From the NCBI GenBank assembly GCA_010015655.1, contig ML976684.1, positions 269,095 to 333,094 on the forward strand: DNA of 64,000 nt, in the 5' to 3' direction. This DNA comes from Bimuria novae-zelandiae CBS 107.79. Its lineage: Eukaryota; Ascomycota; Dothideomycetes; Pleosporales; Didymosphaeriaceae. The notes below the pieces were generated by a model. The model was not told the DNA's origin, made no database searches, and saw nothing but the letters and a program-made list of their open reading frames with translations. Both the position numbers and the translations under genes were made by a program. Positions 23,251 to 34,224 of this stretch are shown here, in pieces. Every line of letters begins with the position of its first letter. The first letter of the stretch is position 1.

Positions 23251-23710
23251 TGACATCCTAATGCGGATGACTTGACAAAACTTGCCAAACAACTTCACTG
23301 TATAAGTCCACTTCGTCGTTCCTCCTCAGCGGACAATAATAATAGAATAACTAATTAGGAGGTTTACTAATCTGTGTAAGAGATGCACTCGAAGTATCTA
23401 AAGTTAATTATAAAGAGTAAGAAAGCTATAAAGAAACTACCAGACTATATACTATCTACCTTAGTTTTTACTATTATCTAAATTATTATAGTCCTGCTAA
23501 GACTCTTTATAATAAGATAGTCCTTAGGACTTCTTATAGTCCTGTCCTTTCTACGGGACTTCTTACTTATACAGGACTTTATTACGTAACTGCTAACCTA
23601 AGCTGTCCCACGCTTCATTATGTTGCCTTTGTTCTGTTCCTTCGCCGGCCACGGCCCCGTCGGTGCCTCTGACTGGTATCTTTGCCTTTGAAGTTTCCAA
23701 GATCATAACA
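23251..23710 (+). repeat. Diverged LTR related to the solo LTR at 17840
   Basis: The last 220 bp match the 3' half of 17840-18291 in order (gggactt, acgtgactgctaac-like, then a C-rich end), and it closes with tcataaca. The first part does not match. tagaa precedes 23251 but tatag follows 23710, so no duplication is seen. It marks the border between repeat DNA and the gene island. Confidence 0.5.
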
Positions 23711-24175
23711 TATAGCGAAAGGCTTGCTGGTAAACACACAGAAAATTACCACCTACTTTTTGCACATTGATCTCCTGAAAAACCCTTGAAATGGCTTTCT
23801 TGAAGTCCAGTAATTAGTGCGACCCCAAAAGGAGAGGAGGCGAACAGCAGCCTCTTCGCTTCGCCGCTAGTCTCGGAAGGGAAGACTGCCTTTCAAGAAG
23901 TCAACCAATAGCAGCCAATGTGCCTGAGTCCTTCACAAACGAGCAGATCCCTTGTCCTAGCGACCATTGGGCCTCTCCGGTCCTTCGTTCGCATTTTTGC
24001 GCTTCGAAAGGACATTTGTAACATTAGTAACACTCCTCGGGGTCGAGAAGACACGACGTCGTCCGCCGACTCTCATTCTAGCAACATTAATGTCTATAAA
24101 GAGCTATGGCAGGCCGCGAGAAGGAAGACAGCAGGACAGTCATTTGGTACTGGTACTTCGTGGACGACTGTCACG

Positions 24176-25866
24176 ATGCGCTTCTACGACTTTGTTTCAC
24201 GGAGCTTGCTCTCTGCAGCCATCTTCACCCATACTGTTACTACAAAGCCAATGGCAAAGCCAACGGCAACGATCAACGGCGGTGTTATCGCTGGGACCAC
24301 AACCTCGATCCGATCAGCGCCTACAACAGTCAACCATGTCCTCGGTGTACCTTTTGCAGACGCAGAAGCGAGCGCCTGCATGTATCCAAGAATTCGCGTG
24401 TAGGTTTCCCCCACCATAGTAGAAGACCTCGGGTTTACAGTACTAGTTTCAGGACCCATGAAAGACTTGGTGCTGGAGCTCCTCAACACTCCACCTGTCG
24501 AGGAAAGCGAAGACTGTCTATAACTCAGCGTTTTCGCACCGTATACGCCGGCTCCCAAGGAAGGTCGTGCGGTCATGGTCTGGATCTACGGCGGCGGACT
24601 GTACAATGGCGATGCCTCCATGGCCGCATACGACGGCTCGCATTTTGCAGCGTTCGAAGACGTTATCATCGTCGCTGCGAACTATCGCACAAACGGTATA
24701 TCCTCCCAAAAAACCCACATTTCCAACTCATCTCACTGATGGGTGCAAACAGTCTTCGGGTTCCCCAGCACGCCGGACCTCCCCTTGGAAGAGAGGAATC
24801 TGGGGTTTCTGGACCAACGCTTTGCTCTTGAATGGGTCCGGCGCAATATCTACGCCTTCGGCGGCGATTCTGGGAAGGCCACTGTTTTTGGTGAGAGCGC
24901 GCTCTTGACCAGTTACTCTGCGAACGCCACGACCCCGTTCCGCGCAGCCATCTTGCAAAGCAGTCAAATCACCTACCACAACGCCCCAGGGATCGGGAAC
25001 TCTACCCTGACACCACGCCCTCATGGGACGCCCTCGCCGCAGTGCTGAATTGCATAGACCAGACGAGCAATCTGTTCTGCGTGGCGTCTGCGCGGGCGGG
25101 GAGGATCAAGGGGATTCTCGAACGCGAGGGTTTGTACTTCTGACCCACGGTCAATGGGAAGACGTATGTTGCGGATCCGGCGGAGCGTCAGAAAGGAAGA
25201 GTGCTCGCGCGGGTGCCGATACTCAGCGGGACGAACGCAGACGAAGGGCGTCCCATCGTATATGGCACGACAAATATCACGGCGTATCTCTCGCAGCTCT
25301 TCAGCGAAGGGCTCACACCCGCGATCATCGTGGCTGTGGAGAGGGAATATCCGTTGGGGGGAAGGAGTATCCGACGCCTTTCGACGCCCTGGCTGCTATC
25401 GCGACGGATAGCTCGTTCCGCTGCGCGGCGGCGCTCGTGGCGAATGATACGGCGGCCGCGGGGACAAGGTCGTGGAGGTATATCGTAAATTTCCCCCTTC
25501 CCTCCCCCCACTTAATATTCGGCTTTTTAGAAGAGTTGAGGTTTATCTAACGGGTAGGGGTAGTACAACACCTCCTTCCCCAACCTCGAAGCCTTCCCCC
25601 ACGCCCGCGCATACCACTGGTCCGAAGTCTTCGCAGCCTTCAGCACGTACTCGACCGCCAACGCAACGGCTGCGCAGCGCGAGCTTTCGACCTCGATGCG
25701 CGGCGCGTGGGCGAGGTTCGCGAGAGATCCGGAGGCTGGGCCGGGGTGGAGGGGTATTGAACCCAGGAGGGCGGGTAAGGCGGATGTGGCTGTTTTTACC
25801 AAGGAGGAGCCAAGGAAAGTAAGCATGGTGAGGCAGAGCGAAATTGATGGGAGTTGTGCTTTTTGA
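24176..25866 (+). pseudogene. Type B carboxylesterase/lipase pseudogene
   Basis: The likely start is MRFYDFVSRSLLSAAIF, a signal-peptide-like N-terminus. Family blocks appear in order: HVLGVPFAD, VMVWIYGGGLYNGDAS (oxyanion-hole region), NYRTN, then after a 57-bp intron (24696-24752) VFGFPSTPDLPLEERNLGFL, the nucleophile region FGESA, VPILSGTNADEG, CAAALVANDTAAAG, and after a second intron YNTSFPNLEAFPHARAYHW. Damage is multiple: TAG near 24401, TAA near 24526, loss of about six residues right after GESA (removing the Gly of GxSxG), TGA at 25141-25143, and a frame change in a run of G near 25356. It borders RIPped DNA. The family is sure; the exact start is not. Confidence 0.85.
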
Positions 25867-26189
25867 GCGGGGCTTCGGGGGGGAGGTATTGAGGGGTGGG
25901 TGTGGAAGGGTTGATGGAAAGGGGAAAGGGGAGGGGGAAAGAGGGGATATATGAGATGCCGGAGGCCCAAAAGGGGTTCCATGGAGCGTGGTTCTGCAGG
26001 TATTGATTAGCAGGATTATTACGGATTGAGCGATTGATATCCATGCTTACATTCCTGTGCGCTGATAGATTTTGGCTTTTGACCAGTTTTTCTGGTTGGA
26101 TTAGTGTCCCGTGAGCAGATGCCTTTCAGTATGCGATGTAACTCTAAGGAAAGACCAGGTGGAATGGATAGTAGGAGTACACTATTGTA
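25867..26189. other. Intergenic, nothing recognised
   Basis: A G-rich stretch (25860-25970) with no supported gene lies between the 3' ends of the esterase pseudogene and the minus-strand F-box-like gene. Confidence 0.6.
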
Positions 26190-27730
26190 TCAGCAACCGC
26201 ACGCCTTCTTCTCCTGCTCGCACCACTCCCACATCGTCATCTCCGGCCCACTTATCGAGACGTCGACCGTCTCAAAGTACCGATCTACATGCGCCGACCA
26301 CACCTTCATCGCCTCTTTCTCTGCGATAACCATCTCGTTCAGCGGGGAGAGGTGCACCGCGCGTTCCACAGCGCGCATCGCGACGTCGTGCTTCGCAGCG
26401 TCGAGAAGCAGACGGATGCGTTTCGCCACCATACACAGCAGCTCCGCTACCTGCTCCTCGCTCGGTACCCACGAGCCTCTATGCTCACTGCTCGCTGACT
26501 CCCCTGAGGGAGCCACGTACCCAAGCGCTTCGTTCAAATCCGCCTCCGCAAGCTCCGCATACCCCTCAACTGCGCGCTCCTGCGCCCCCGCTCCCGCCCA
26601 CGCTCCCGCGCCATCGCCTCGAGCGCATCTTGCGCTCTGCACATGAGGAATTCAAGCCCGAGGGACGCAACGGCTTGCACGAAGGTTGTCCCGCCGACAC
26701 GTGCGAGGTCTGTCCAGGACGGAGACGTCCGCATGTAGTCGATGGTTTGCAAGCCACACCAGAGCACGCCGGCTGCGGGTGCGTAGGACGTTTCGTCGGC
26801 GAGGCCGGCGTATGTGCGTGCAAACCAGGCGAGGTCATCAAATGCGGCAGCGGGGGTAGTCCAGCTGGACAACCCGGTGGAGTGGAGAGTTTCGTCGACG
26901 ACAAGGAGCGGGGATGGTGCCGCGGAGGGTGAGAAAGGGGAAGGCGTGCAGATACCGGGGGATTGTGCGAAGGAGGGCGATCTGGAAGGGGCAAAGTGGC
27001 TCCGCCATATCCGCCTTTGTTTCTTCTGCTGTGGTTGTGGTTTTGGGTTCGCAGTATGCACAGTGCGTATGGGCTCCATGGTGACGCTCAGCGCCATCTT
27101 CGGCCACCCTGTTACATCGTGGGACTCTATGCATTTAAGCAAATTCGGAAAGTGCCGTGCGAGTATTATGTAAACGTTAGGTTCCCCTTCTCGCATCCCC
27201 TCGCCGTGGGCAGACCAGTCGACGTGGGCTATGTAGCCCTTGAACGCCGAGATTTTGCTGGCGTCTGCTGTCACGGGCAAGATTTGGCGACCCAGGAGGT
27301 GATGGCGGATGCTGATTCCATCACAGTTCAGACGGATGAATTGGTTGTGCCGGACGAGGTAGTCGTACGCTTCGTTGTAGAGCTGTTTGCTGGTGCGGAG
27401 GATGGCGGTGGGGTTGGAGGAGCGGGTAAGCAGGTAGGCGCGTGAGTCCTTATGCGAAAGGTCCCACGTGCAGAGGAGTTCTTGGTACACGATCTCCCTG
27501 ATCTCTAGAGGGAGGTCGAGGAAGCGAAGGTGATCCGGAATGATGAATTTGATGGGGGATGTCGATAAGTACTATATTATTCAAGAGGGTTGCCAAATCG
27601 TACGAGTTCACAAGAACAGTGTTGTAGTAGTATTGAAAGAAGTGCAACGAAAGACGAAAGCCGTATATAAACGACGAGGGATGGTGTGACAGGAACCGGC
27701 TTGTCGTCTGCTTACGAGGACGGACTCCAT
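26190..27730 (-). CDS. F-box-like fungal protein, probable frameshift
   Basis: The minus strand reads HLRFLDLPLEIREIVYQELL, then AILRTSKQLYNEAYDYLVR, the start typical of fungal F-box-like/2EXR proteins; the gene at 43548 has the same block. The N-terminal frame has a stop just before residue YLSTSP. A candidate first exon is ATG 27730 (MESVL) with a 144-bp intron (27715-27572), but a TATA-like motif lies inside that intron, so this start is weak. The main frame stops at 26534. A second frame (AVEGYAELAEADLNEAL, ending CGC at 26190) looks like the true C-terminus, and the two join across a run of G near 26590. That implies a 1-nt indel, real or a sequencing error. Function is unknown; such proteins may be ubiquitin-ligase adaptors. 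Confidence 0.55.
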
Positions 27731-28471
27731 CGCGACCGCCCAAAGCAAGGCACGAAGTCCGGACAAATGATCATGTGGCGACACGACTGAGGCTTGCTCG
27801 CGTGAGCACCCCGGAAAGGGGCGTCTGAGGAAGAAGAGAACAAAGGACGCACGGAGTAGGTGCGACTCTGGTGTTCACTCCGCGCTAACCCGACAGAGGC
27901 TACTGCATCATTGGACTTCCTGCCGACACGCTTCCGGAGGACTCCTTTCTTTACAGCCATATCGGTTGGAACCGCCCTCCTAACTAAGGTTAAGACTTGT
28001 ATTTTATTTTGTCCGTTCTTGTTCCTGTCAGTCTCTCCATCCTCAGCGGGATGTACTCGCTCAGCCTGGCACATGAGAACAGTAAACGCCTAGAAGAAGG
28101 CCAAGAAGGCCAGGAAGGACAGGAAGGACAGGATCTAGTAGACAGGGTGCAGATACTGCACCAAGTTGGCATGAGCATTGATGTGGAAAGAGAAGAGGAA
28201 GAGGAAGAAGACTGCAGCGGTGAAGAGATGTAACGGCAATTTGGCGATGAAGTGATGGAGGGGATGATGGAGAGGCGCGGTGAGGGGACGGGTAGATTGA
28301 GGAAGGGAGGGTATGCTATGCTGTGTTTGTGGGTACTTTCGACACAGGGGGTTGAACTGAATTAAATAGTGAGACCCTTTGGTCTATGTAATACACTGTT
28401 GAACGCTTTTATCTATACTGGTGTCCTTTTCATGCCTTCTTCTTCGTGGTATCGTACGCACTTGATTTTCT
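27731..28471. other. Intergenic region with no firm gene
   Basis: Short open frames of 60-120 codons exist on both strands, but none shows a recognisable domain or intron structure. The region holds a 9-bp tandem repeat (28097-28132) and the 3' flank of LYS1. Confidence 0.5.
28097..28132 (+). repeat. 9-bp tandem repeat
   Basis: Four copies of aagg(c/a)cagg-type units. On the plus strand it would encode Glu-Gly-Gln repeats. No host gene is established. Confidence 0.8.
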
Positions 28472-29683
28472 CTACACCTCCTTGGCTGGAACGCCACCAG
28501 GCAGCGTCGCGGCCTTCTCCTTGAATAGCTTCTCCGCACCCTGCCATACCGGGGTGGTGGCTCTGTCCTTGAGCGCCAGCAAGCTAGGCAATAATGCTTC
28601 GCTGAAGGCCTCGGATGATTCCCGCGGCAGCGCAGAGGGAAGGTGGTCGATGGAGATGACGGATAACCTGGGCCCGTTGCCCTCGACCGGGACCTCTACG
28701 GTGGGCTTGTCAAAGGTAGTGTTGATGCTATAGATGGGGATCGGGTTGTGCGGGTTCGTCGTGTCGCAGCTGACATCGCACACGACGCTGAGCTTGCGGT
28801 TGGGCGACTTGAGGCTCTCCATGTTGACAAAGGGCGGGATAGGCTTGGAGAGGTATATGCAGTTGACGAAGATGTCGCTCTCGATGATCTCGGGGTACGG
28901 GCCGTTGCGGTCCTTGGTCTCGGGGAGATCCCACTTCTTGATCTCGGAGCAGCCGACCTTCTCGAGGAGGTCCACGGCGCCACTGCCACAGCGGCCGAGG
29001 GCACCCAGGACGAGCGAGCTGGGCTTGCGACTGGCCACCTTCTCGCCAGCTGCGACATCCTCCTTGAGCTGGGTGATGAGCTCCGTCTCGTTGTTGTAGT
29101 AGCCGCGGCCGTCGGTGAAGTTCTCAATGCCGGGGAGGGGCTCGCCGTTGGGGTGAGTGAGTTGCCATGACCAGGTCTGCGGGGGTTAGCATCGCGATTG
29201 AGACGAAACGGAAATGGTTCGCACCTTGATAGCTAGAGCAGCGCCAACGAAGCCGGCGTGGTAGCCAAACGCAGCGACTCTCCGGCCGGTGGAGTCTTGT
29301 AGGAACTCAAGGTCGTAGAGGGTGCCCCCACCGCGGGGAAAGCGCGCGAGGACCTGCTCCCAGCCGCCCTGCTGCTTGTAGCAGTGCGCAAAGTGGACGA
29401 AGGTGTGCTTGAGCGGCGAATTTTCCTCGGGAAGCTCCTTTAGGCCAATGATGATGCGGTCTTCGGGCGCCGTCTCCCACGAGTTTGTGTCAACCAGCGT
29501 GGCTCCGGCCTGCTCGAACTCCTCGTCCTTGAAGATGCGCGAGTAGTTGGGGTCCGTGGGGTTGCGCTCGACCAGCACTGGATACCCGGCATCGAGCAGC
29601 TTCTTGGCTGTGGTAGGTGTGAGGCAGGAGCGATGCTCGAACGGCTTGCCCTCGGCGCGGGCGTGGAGCGTGGGGAAGGACAT
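28472..29683 (-). CDS. LYS1: Saccharopine dehydrogenase (NAD+, L-lysine-forming)
   Basis: Last step of the alpha-aminoadipate lysine pathway: saccharopine plus NAD+ gives lysine and 2-oxoglutarate. Two exons (29683-29225, 29176-28472) around a 48-bp intron give 387 residues; yeast Lys1 has 373. N-terminal motifs are LTPTTAKKLLDAGYPVLVE and IIIGLKELPE with Lys82, then FVHFAHCYK with His100, matching the yeast catalytic Lys77 and His96. The nucleotide-binding GALGRCGSGA lies near residue 210, followed by VNCIYLSKPIPPF and SIDHLPSALPRE. The ATG at 29683 sits in a good context (gccgccatg). No C-terminal SKL/SRL-type peroxisomal signal is seen (it ends PAKEV). The frame stays open for 65 more codons upstream to an ATG at 29878. 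Confidence 0.96.
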
Positions 29684-30240
29684 GGCGGCGATGGCAGGCG
29701 GTTCACGTGGTCGGAAGAAGTCAATTGGAAGGAGCGACGGGATGCGAACGAGGTCCGGTATAAATACGCTCGCTGCTATGCGTGATCGGAATGGACTTTG
29801 CAATGTTGACTGTGTTGCGTGTTGAATAAATTGGGCGATGACTCCATGCGCCGCTTTTCTGCCGGTTGCGACCGCCATGAACCCTCCGAAGAACGCTCGT
29901 ATTTACTCCGACACCCAGCAGACGAGTCCGCGCGACGGGTGGGGCACGTGCAGCAGCAGCGGCATCGCATCAGGCATAAGCCTTCCCTAGAGCGAATCTG
30001 GCACGCGTCCAGGGGATTCACGCGAGGAAATGCAAAATGCACTGAAACATAACCGTCGATAACTCTGCTAGCGATGCTCTTCACTCCGTATCCGTCCCGT
30101 CTCAGACCCATACAAAAGGAAACCGTCCAGCCAGAGTACGGCGACTGACAGAGCCTGCATGCCGTGGTAAAAAAAAAAAAAAGAAAAAAAAAATATAACA
30201 AAAAGCAAAGCGGTGAAGAAGAGCAAGAGAAAGTGAAAAC
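29684..30240. promoter_or_regulatory. Divergent promoter region of LYS1 and the Vsb1-like gene
   Basis: 557 bp separate the two start codons. Toward LYS1 there is a TATA-like gtatttatacc (minus strand, near 29757-29767) and a TGACTC core at 29839-29844, the core of Gcn4/CPC1 sites that control amino-acid biosynthesis genes in fungi. CACGTG palindromes lie at 29704 and 29945. An A-rich tract (30168-30193) precedes the transporter. Function of these sites is inferred from the motif and gene class only. Confidence 0.4.
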
Positions 30241-32908
30241 ATGGCTCCTCCTCCAACGTCACCGTCGTCGCACTCGCGTAAGTCGTCCAACGCGAGTGCC
30301 CGCTTCAACCCTCATGCGCCCACGACACCCAGCCAGCTGCGCAACTCGCACGTTCCCTCGGAGCGCTCCTCGTCGCCCGAAGAAACGATGCATGCCTCGC
30401 CCTACCACGACGCTGAGCCCAGCAGCTCTACCCAGCACGACCTCGAGTTCAGCATCGACGGGATACACATGAGCACCGACCGCACCGACCGCACCGACCG
30501 CACCGACCGCACCGATCGCACCGACCGCGCCTCCGTTCACTCGACGGACGACATCGTCGAAGAACCGCGAGGCGGAATCATAGAGGTCGACCTCGAGCCG
30601 ACGGTGCGCTCGCGGCTGCTGTCACACAAGAACTGGGACGCTGGGTCTGGCTGCGGTGACCCCGACTGCAATCATGGGCACATATCGCCGCGCCCAGGAT
30701 CGGGCAGGAGCTATGGAAGCTTCAACACCGACATCGGCTTTGGTGGTCGATTTCCTGGTGCAAGAGACCCGAATGCTGGCGAAGCGCCTGATGCCACACA
30801 TGCGCTGTTAGGCGATGCGATCGCGGATGGCGTGCTGGGCGGCGGGCGAGGCCAGAAGAGCACGACGAGGTACCTCGCCGAAGCACACGGTGTCAAGCAC
30901 AACAGGCTGATGTGAGTGGGCACAATCCACCTACCGACTACAAGCTAAATCAGGCAGGTACGTCGCATATTATATACCCATCATCAACTGGGTCCCACAG
31001 TACAAATGGCGCTACTTGAAAGGCGATTTCGTCGCTGCCCTGACCATGGCCTCGTTCTACATTCCCATGGCCCTGTCCTACGCCTCCAACCTTGCACACG
31101 TTCCTCCCGTTCACGGTCTATACAGCTTCGCCATCAACCCCTTGATCTATGGCATATTGGGTACATGTCCGCAGATGGTCGTCGGCCCAGAAGCGCCCGG
31201 CTCGCTCTTGACAGGCGAGGTCGTGCGGGAGAACATCAAGAAGCATCTCACGGGGGACGACGACGGCAGACGCAATGCCGAGATTGCGGGCATTGTGACT
31301 TCTTTAGCAGGTGCCTTCATCTTGACTGCAGGCATATTCCGACTTGGCTTTCTCGACAACATCCTCAGCAGGCCGTTTTTACGTGGATTCATTAGCGCCA
31401 TTGGCATCGTCATCTTTATAGACCAGCTAATACCCGAGATGGGACTGGCTAAACTTGCGGCCGACGAAGTATCGCACGGGAGCACAATTGACAAGCTCGT
31501 CTTTTTGATTCGCAACGTCGGAAACGCCCACGGCATCACCACTGCCTTGTCCTTTACTGCATTTGGCATCATCATGTTCTTCAGGTATGCCACCCCCCCG
31601 CCCATCCGCACTGTGATCAACAGCTGACACGTTTCCAGAGAGCTAAAGAAGCGCTTGCAATCTCGCTATCCGTCCGTGGCATATATACCCGACCGCTTTG
31701 TGGTGGTGGTCGCCTCCGCCATCATTGTCTGGAAATTCCGCCTGGATCTCAAGGGTGTAGGCATCTTAGGCGACGTCAAGTCTAGTGGCAGCGTCTTCGC
31801 CGTGCACTTTCCCTTCGAGACCTCACACCTCAAATATCTTGGGGATGCTATCAATACCTCGCTCATCATCGCGCTTCTGGGCTTTTTTGAATCCTCCGTA
31901 GCCGCAAAGTCACTCGGTAGCGGTGGAAGCAGCCCCAACAAGGACGGCGTGTCAGTACCCCTATCTGCGAACCGCGAACTCATCGCGCTTGGGACGGCGA
32001 ACATTACAGGAGGCCTTTTCATGGCCCTGCCAGCCTTTGGCGGCTACGGTCGCTCCAAGGTGAATGCGTCTACTGGTGGCCTTACCCCGATGAGCTCAAT
32101 CTTCCTGTCCTTGATCACCATCCTGGCGACCTTCTTCCTCCTTCCAACCTTCTACTACCTCCCCAAAGGCGTGCTCTGCGCTATGGTATCCGTAGTGGCC
32201 TACTCCCTGGTCGAAGAAGCGCCCCATGACATACACTTCTTCCTCCGTGTGCGAGGCTGGTCCGAACTCATCCTCATGGGCCTCATTTTTGTGGTCACCA
32301 TCTTCTGGGATCTCAAGCGCGGCATTGGCGTTGGAATTGGCCTGTCCATCGTGCGCCTCCTCCGCCACTCTACGCGCCCGCGCATCCAGATTCTGGGTCG
32401 CGTGCCAGGCACCACGGACAAATTTGCCAGTGCGGAGAGTGACCCAGATAGTGTGGAGTTCATCGAGGGCTGCCTCATCGTCAAGATCCCCGAGCCCCTC
32501 ACCTTCTTCAACACGGGTAACCTCAAGAACCGGCTCAAGCGCCTGGAAGACCATGGTACGGGGTCTGCGCATCCTGCCCTTCCGCGCGTGCGCCGCGAGG
32601 AACACAACAAGAACGTCATCTTCGACGTGCATGGCGTCACATCGCTGGACGCAGCGGCTGCGCAGATTCTGACCGAGATTGTGGAAAGCTACAGGAAGAG
32701 GGACGTCAACGTCTTTTTCTGCCGCGTACCACATGAACGGTCGACTGTATGGGCCTTATTTGAAAAGACCGGCATCGTCGAGCTGTGCGGCGGTAAACGG
32801 CATTTTGTCAGTAGCGTTGAGCAAGCGCTGCGGATGACTGAGCTCGAACGCTTGACGGAAGAGTTTGGCAGCGAGGCGGGCAGCTCGCGCGCGGGTGGGA
32901 GTAGATAG
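30241..32908 (+). CDS. VSB1: SulP/SLC26-family transporter, YGR125W (Vsb1)-like, with STAS domain
   Basis: Three exons (30241-30911, 30958-31584, 31639-32908) with introns of 46 and 54 bp give 855 residues. A Ser/Thr-rich cytosolic N-terminus of about 220 residues is followed by the SulP core: VAYYIPIINWVPQYKWRYL, ASFYIPMALSYASNLAHVPP, HGLYSFAINPLIYGILGT, QMVVGPE, later LGFFESSVAAKSLG, SANRELIALG and ALPAFGGYGRSKVNA. A C-terminal STAS domain starts near EGCLIVKIPEPLTFFN and includes VIFDVHGVTSLDAAAAQIL. From memory, block order and wording match yeast YGR125W/Vsb1 (vacuolar storage of basic amino acids) better than the sulfate permeases Sul1/Sul2. Substrate is therefore inferred, and a sulfate transporter remains possible. 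It is divergent from LYS1, fitting a lysine-storage role, though that is speculative. Confidence 0.9.
30475..30528 (+). repeat. Six 9-bp units encoding Thr-Asp-Arg repeats
   Basis: accgaccgc repeated six times (one unit has accgatcgc) inside exon 1 of the Vsb1-like gene, giving a charged TDR hexa-repeat in the cytosolic N-terminus. Unit number is likely to vary between isolates. Confidence 0.95.
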
Positions 32909-33300
32909 GTGCCGCACCTCGAGATGTTTCGCATCTTGGAATGTTTGTGTCGAAGCGCTCGAGCTTGTTACGATGTTTTACGCGGTTTGCGTGGTCGGAC
33001 GAGGTTTAGAAGTCCCGTTTACGGTCGTATGGTTAAGCATTTAGGAGTCGACGAGGCATAGTATGGCATAGCGTGTCGCGATCGAATTTCACACATGTAC
33101 AATTTCACTCTACCTGAGAAGAACAACTGCCGTGTCTATACCTACTACCAGTGCGAATACAACAAGCCTAACTTTCCCGAGTCTTGCCTAATCCACAGTC
33201 CTATGTGCGGGCGCACCTTCCTACCTAGGGTACCTTGATCTTTTGCTTCTCCCCCTCGGAGAAAGGCGCCGCTCATACCGACCGGTCAGAACTCCCAACC
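32909..33300. other. Intergenic, nothing recognised
   Basis: This is the 3' flank of the transporter gene. No domain-bearing frame or RNA gene was seen. Confidence 0.6.
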
Positions 33301-33694
33301 ATGACACAGGAACTGTCAGCATCGGCCCAGTCTGAACCCCCGGTGCATCTCCTCGTGTCGAACCACAAATCGGCCAGTCCTTCGGAAAAGCTTACCACGC
33401 TACCGACCCCGGATGAAAACGAGGTTGCAACGCTACGAGAATGGCTCGGAACGAATACGCTACGCACGAGGTTGGTGCGCGGCCGTTGTATTTGCGGGTG
33501 AGCGTATCAGGGGATTGCAAGAAGCTTCCCCCGGCCTGGCCGTCGCGATGCAAGTCGTTCTATCCCGTCTGTAACGACACCCTCCTTAAGCCCTAGCCTC
33601 CTAACCGCCCCACAAATCATCCCCTCATTCTTACAGCGTGCGAGGGTACCCTCACCTGTAAGCCACACATCAAAACACTGCACCGGACCATGAC
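33301..33694 (+). CDS. Hypothetical short gene, uncertain
   Basis: ATG 33301 opens MTQELSASAQSEPPVHLLVS and runs 57 codons to a possible donor at 33473 (acgag|gttggt). A workable model has introns 33473-33525 and 33572-33637 and ends at TGA near 33694, giving a Ser/Arg/Pro-rich protein of about 90 residues. No domain is recognised. A further open stretch (33690-34085) rich in Gly and Leu follows but has no family signature. Both may be non-coding. Confidence 0.2.
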
Positions 33695-34224
33695 GTCCGC
33701 GGCGCACGAGATAAGCATGTTGCCATGGCCGCTTGTCGCCGCTTGTCGCCGCCAGGCGCGGCTTATCACCCTCCAAGCGTGCTTAGGATATCTTGGCGTG
33801 CGCGTGATTGGTATGTGCCATCCTAGCGGCGGTCTAGGGACGGGGAGGGTGATTGGCGGGGAGGGACTGCGGGGTGCGTGCACGGTGGCGGGTTGGTCAT
33901 ATGAGCGTCCAACTGCGTGGTCACTGCGTGGTGAAAATGCGGAGAGTCTGTTGGTGGGGAAGGTGAGAGGGCCGATTGCGATTAGGGTAAGACTAGGGGA
34001 GGGGTTTAAAGAGGAAGGGTTAGAAGGTGCGCTGTTTGGAGTGTTTTTACTTTCTTTGAGATTTGGGCGATTGAGGTTGAAGTGATACCTGAAGTGATAC
34101 CTGAGAAGATACTAGGGTGGTACGAAGTGCTTTGTACCTGGGTCAACGCACACCCGGTGCAACACTTGTTCGCGATTCGACACTGCTCTCGCCCACCTCC
34201 AACTACATTCGAGACTCACCCACC

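Noticed and set aside
17840..23710. A simple full-length Gypsy element between two LTRs
   Set aside because: The left LTR has its own duplication (tagaa) on both sides, so it is a solo LTR, and the two LTRs differ over their first parts.
24106..24831. 241-residue plus-strand frame over the esterase
   Set aside because: Wrong frame: esterase motifs (VMVWIYGGG, NYRTN) are in another frame, and this one has none.
26630..27445. Plus-strand open frames of 100-160 codons over the F-box-like gene
   Set aside because: Antisense shadows of the GC-rich minus-strand gene without known motifs.
28696..29170. Arg/Ser/Thr-rich and Leu/Glu-rich frames over LYS1
   Set aside because: Out-of-frame shadows of the saccharopine dehydrogenase exon.
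31147..32734. Long frames antisense to the Vsb1-like gene
   Set aside because: Shadow frames; codon pattern and SulP/STAS motifs belong to the plus strand.
33690..34085. Gly/Leu-rich 131-codon frame as a separate gene
   Set aside because: No recognisable motif, overlaps the end of another weak model, and no splice support.
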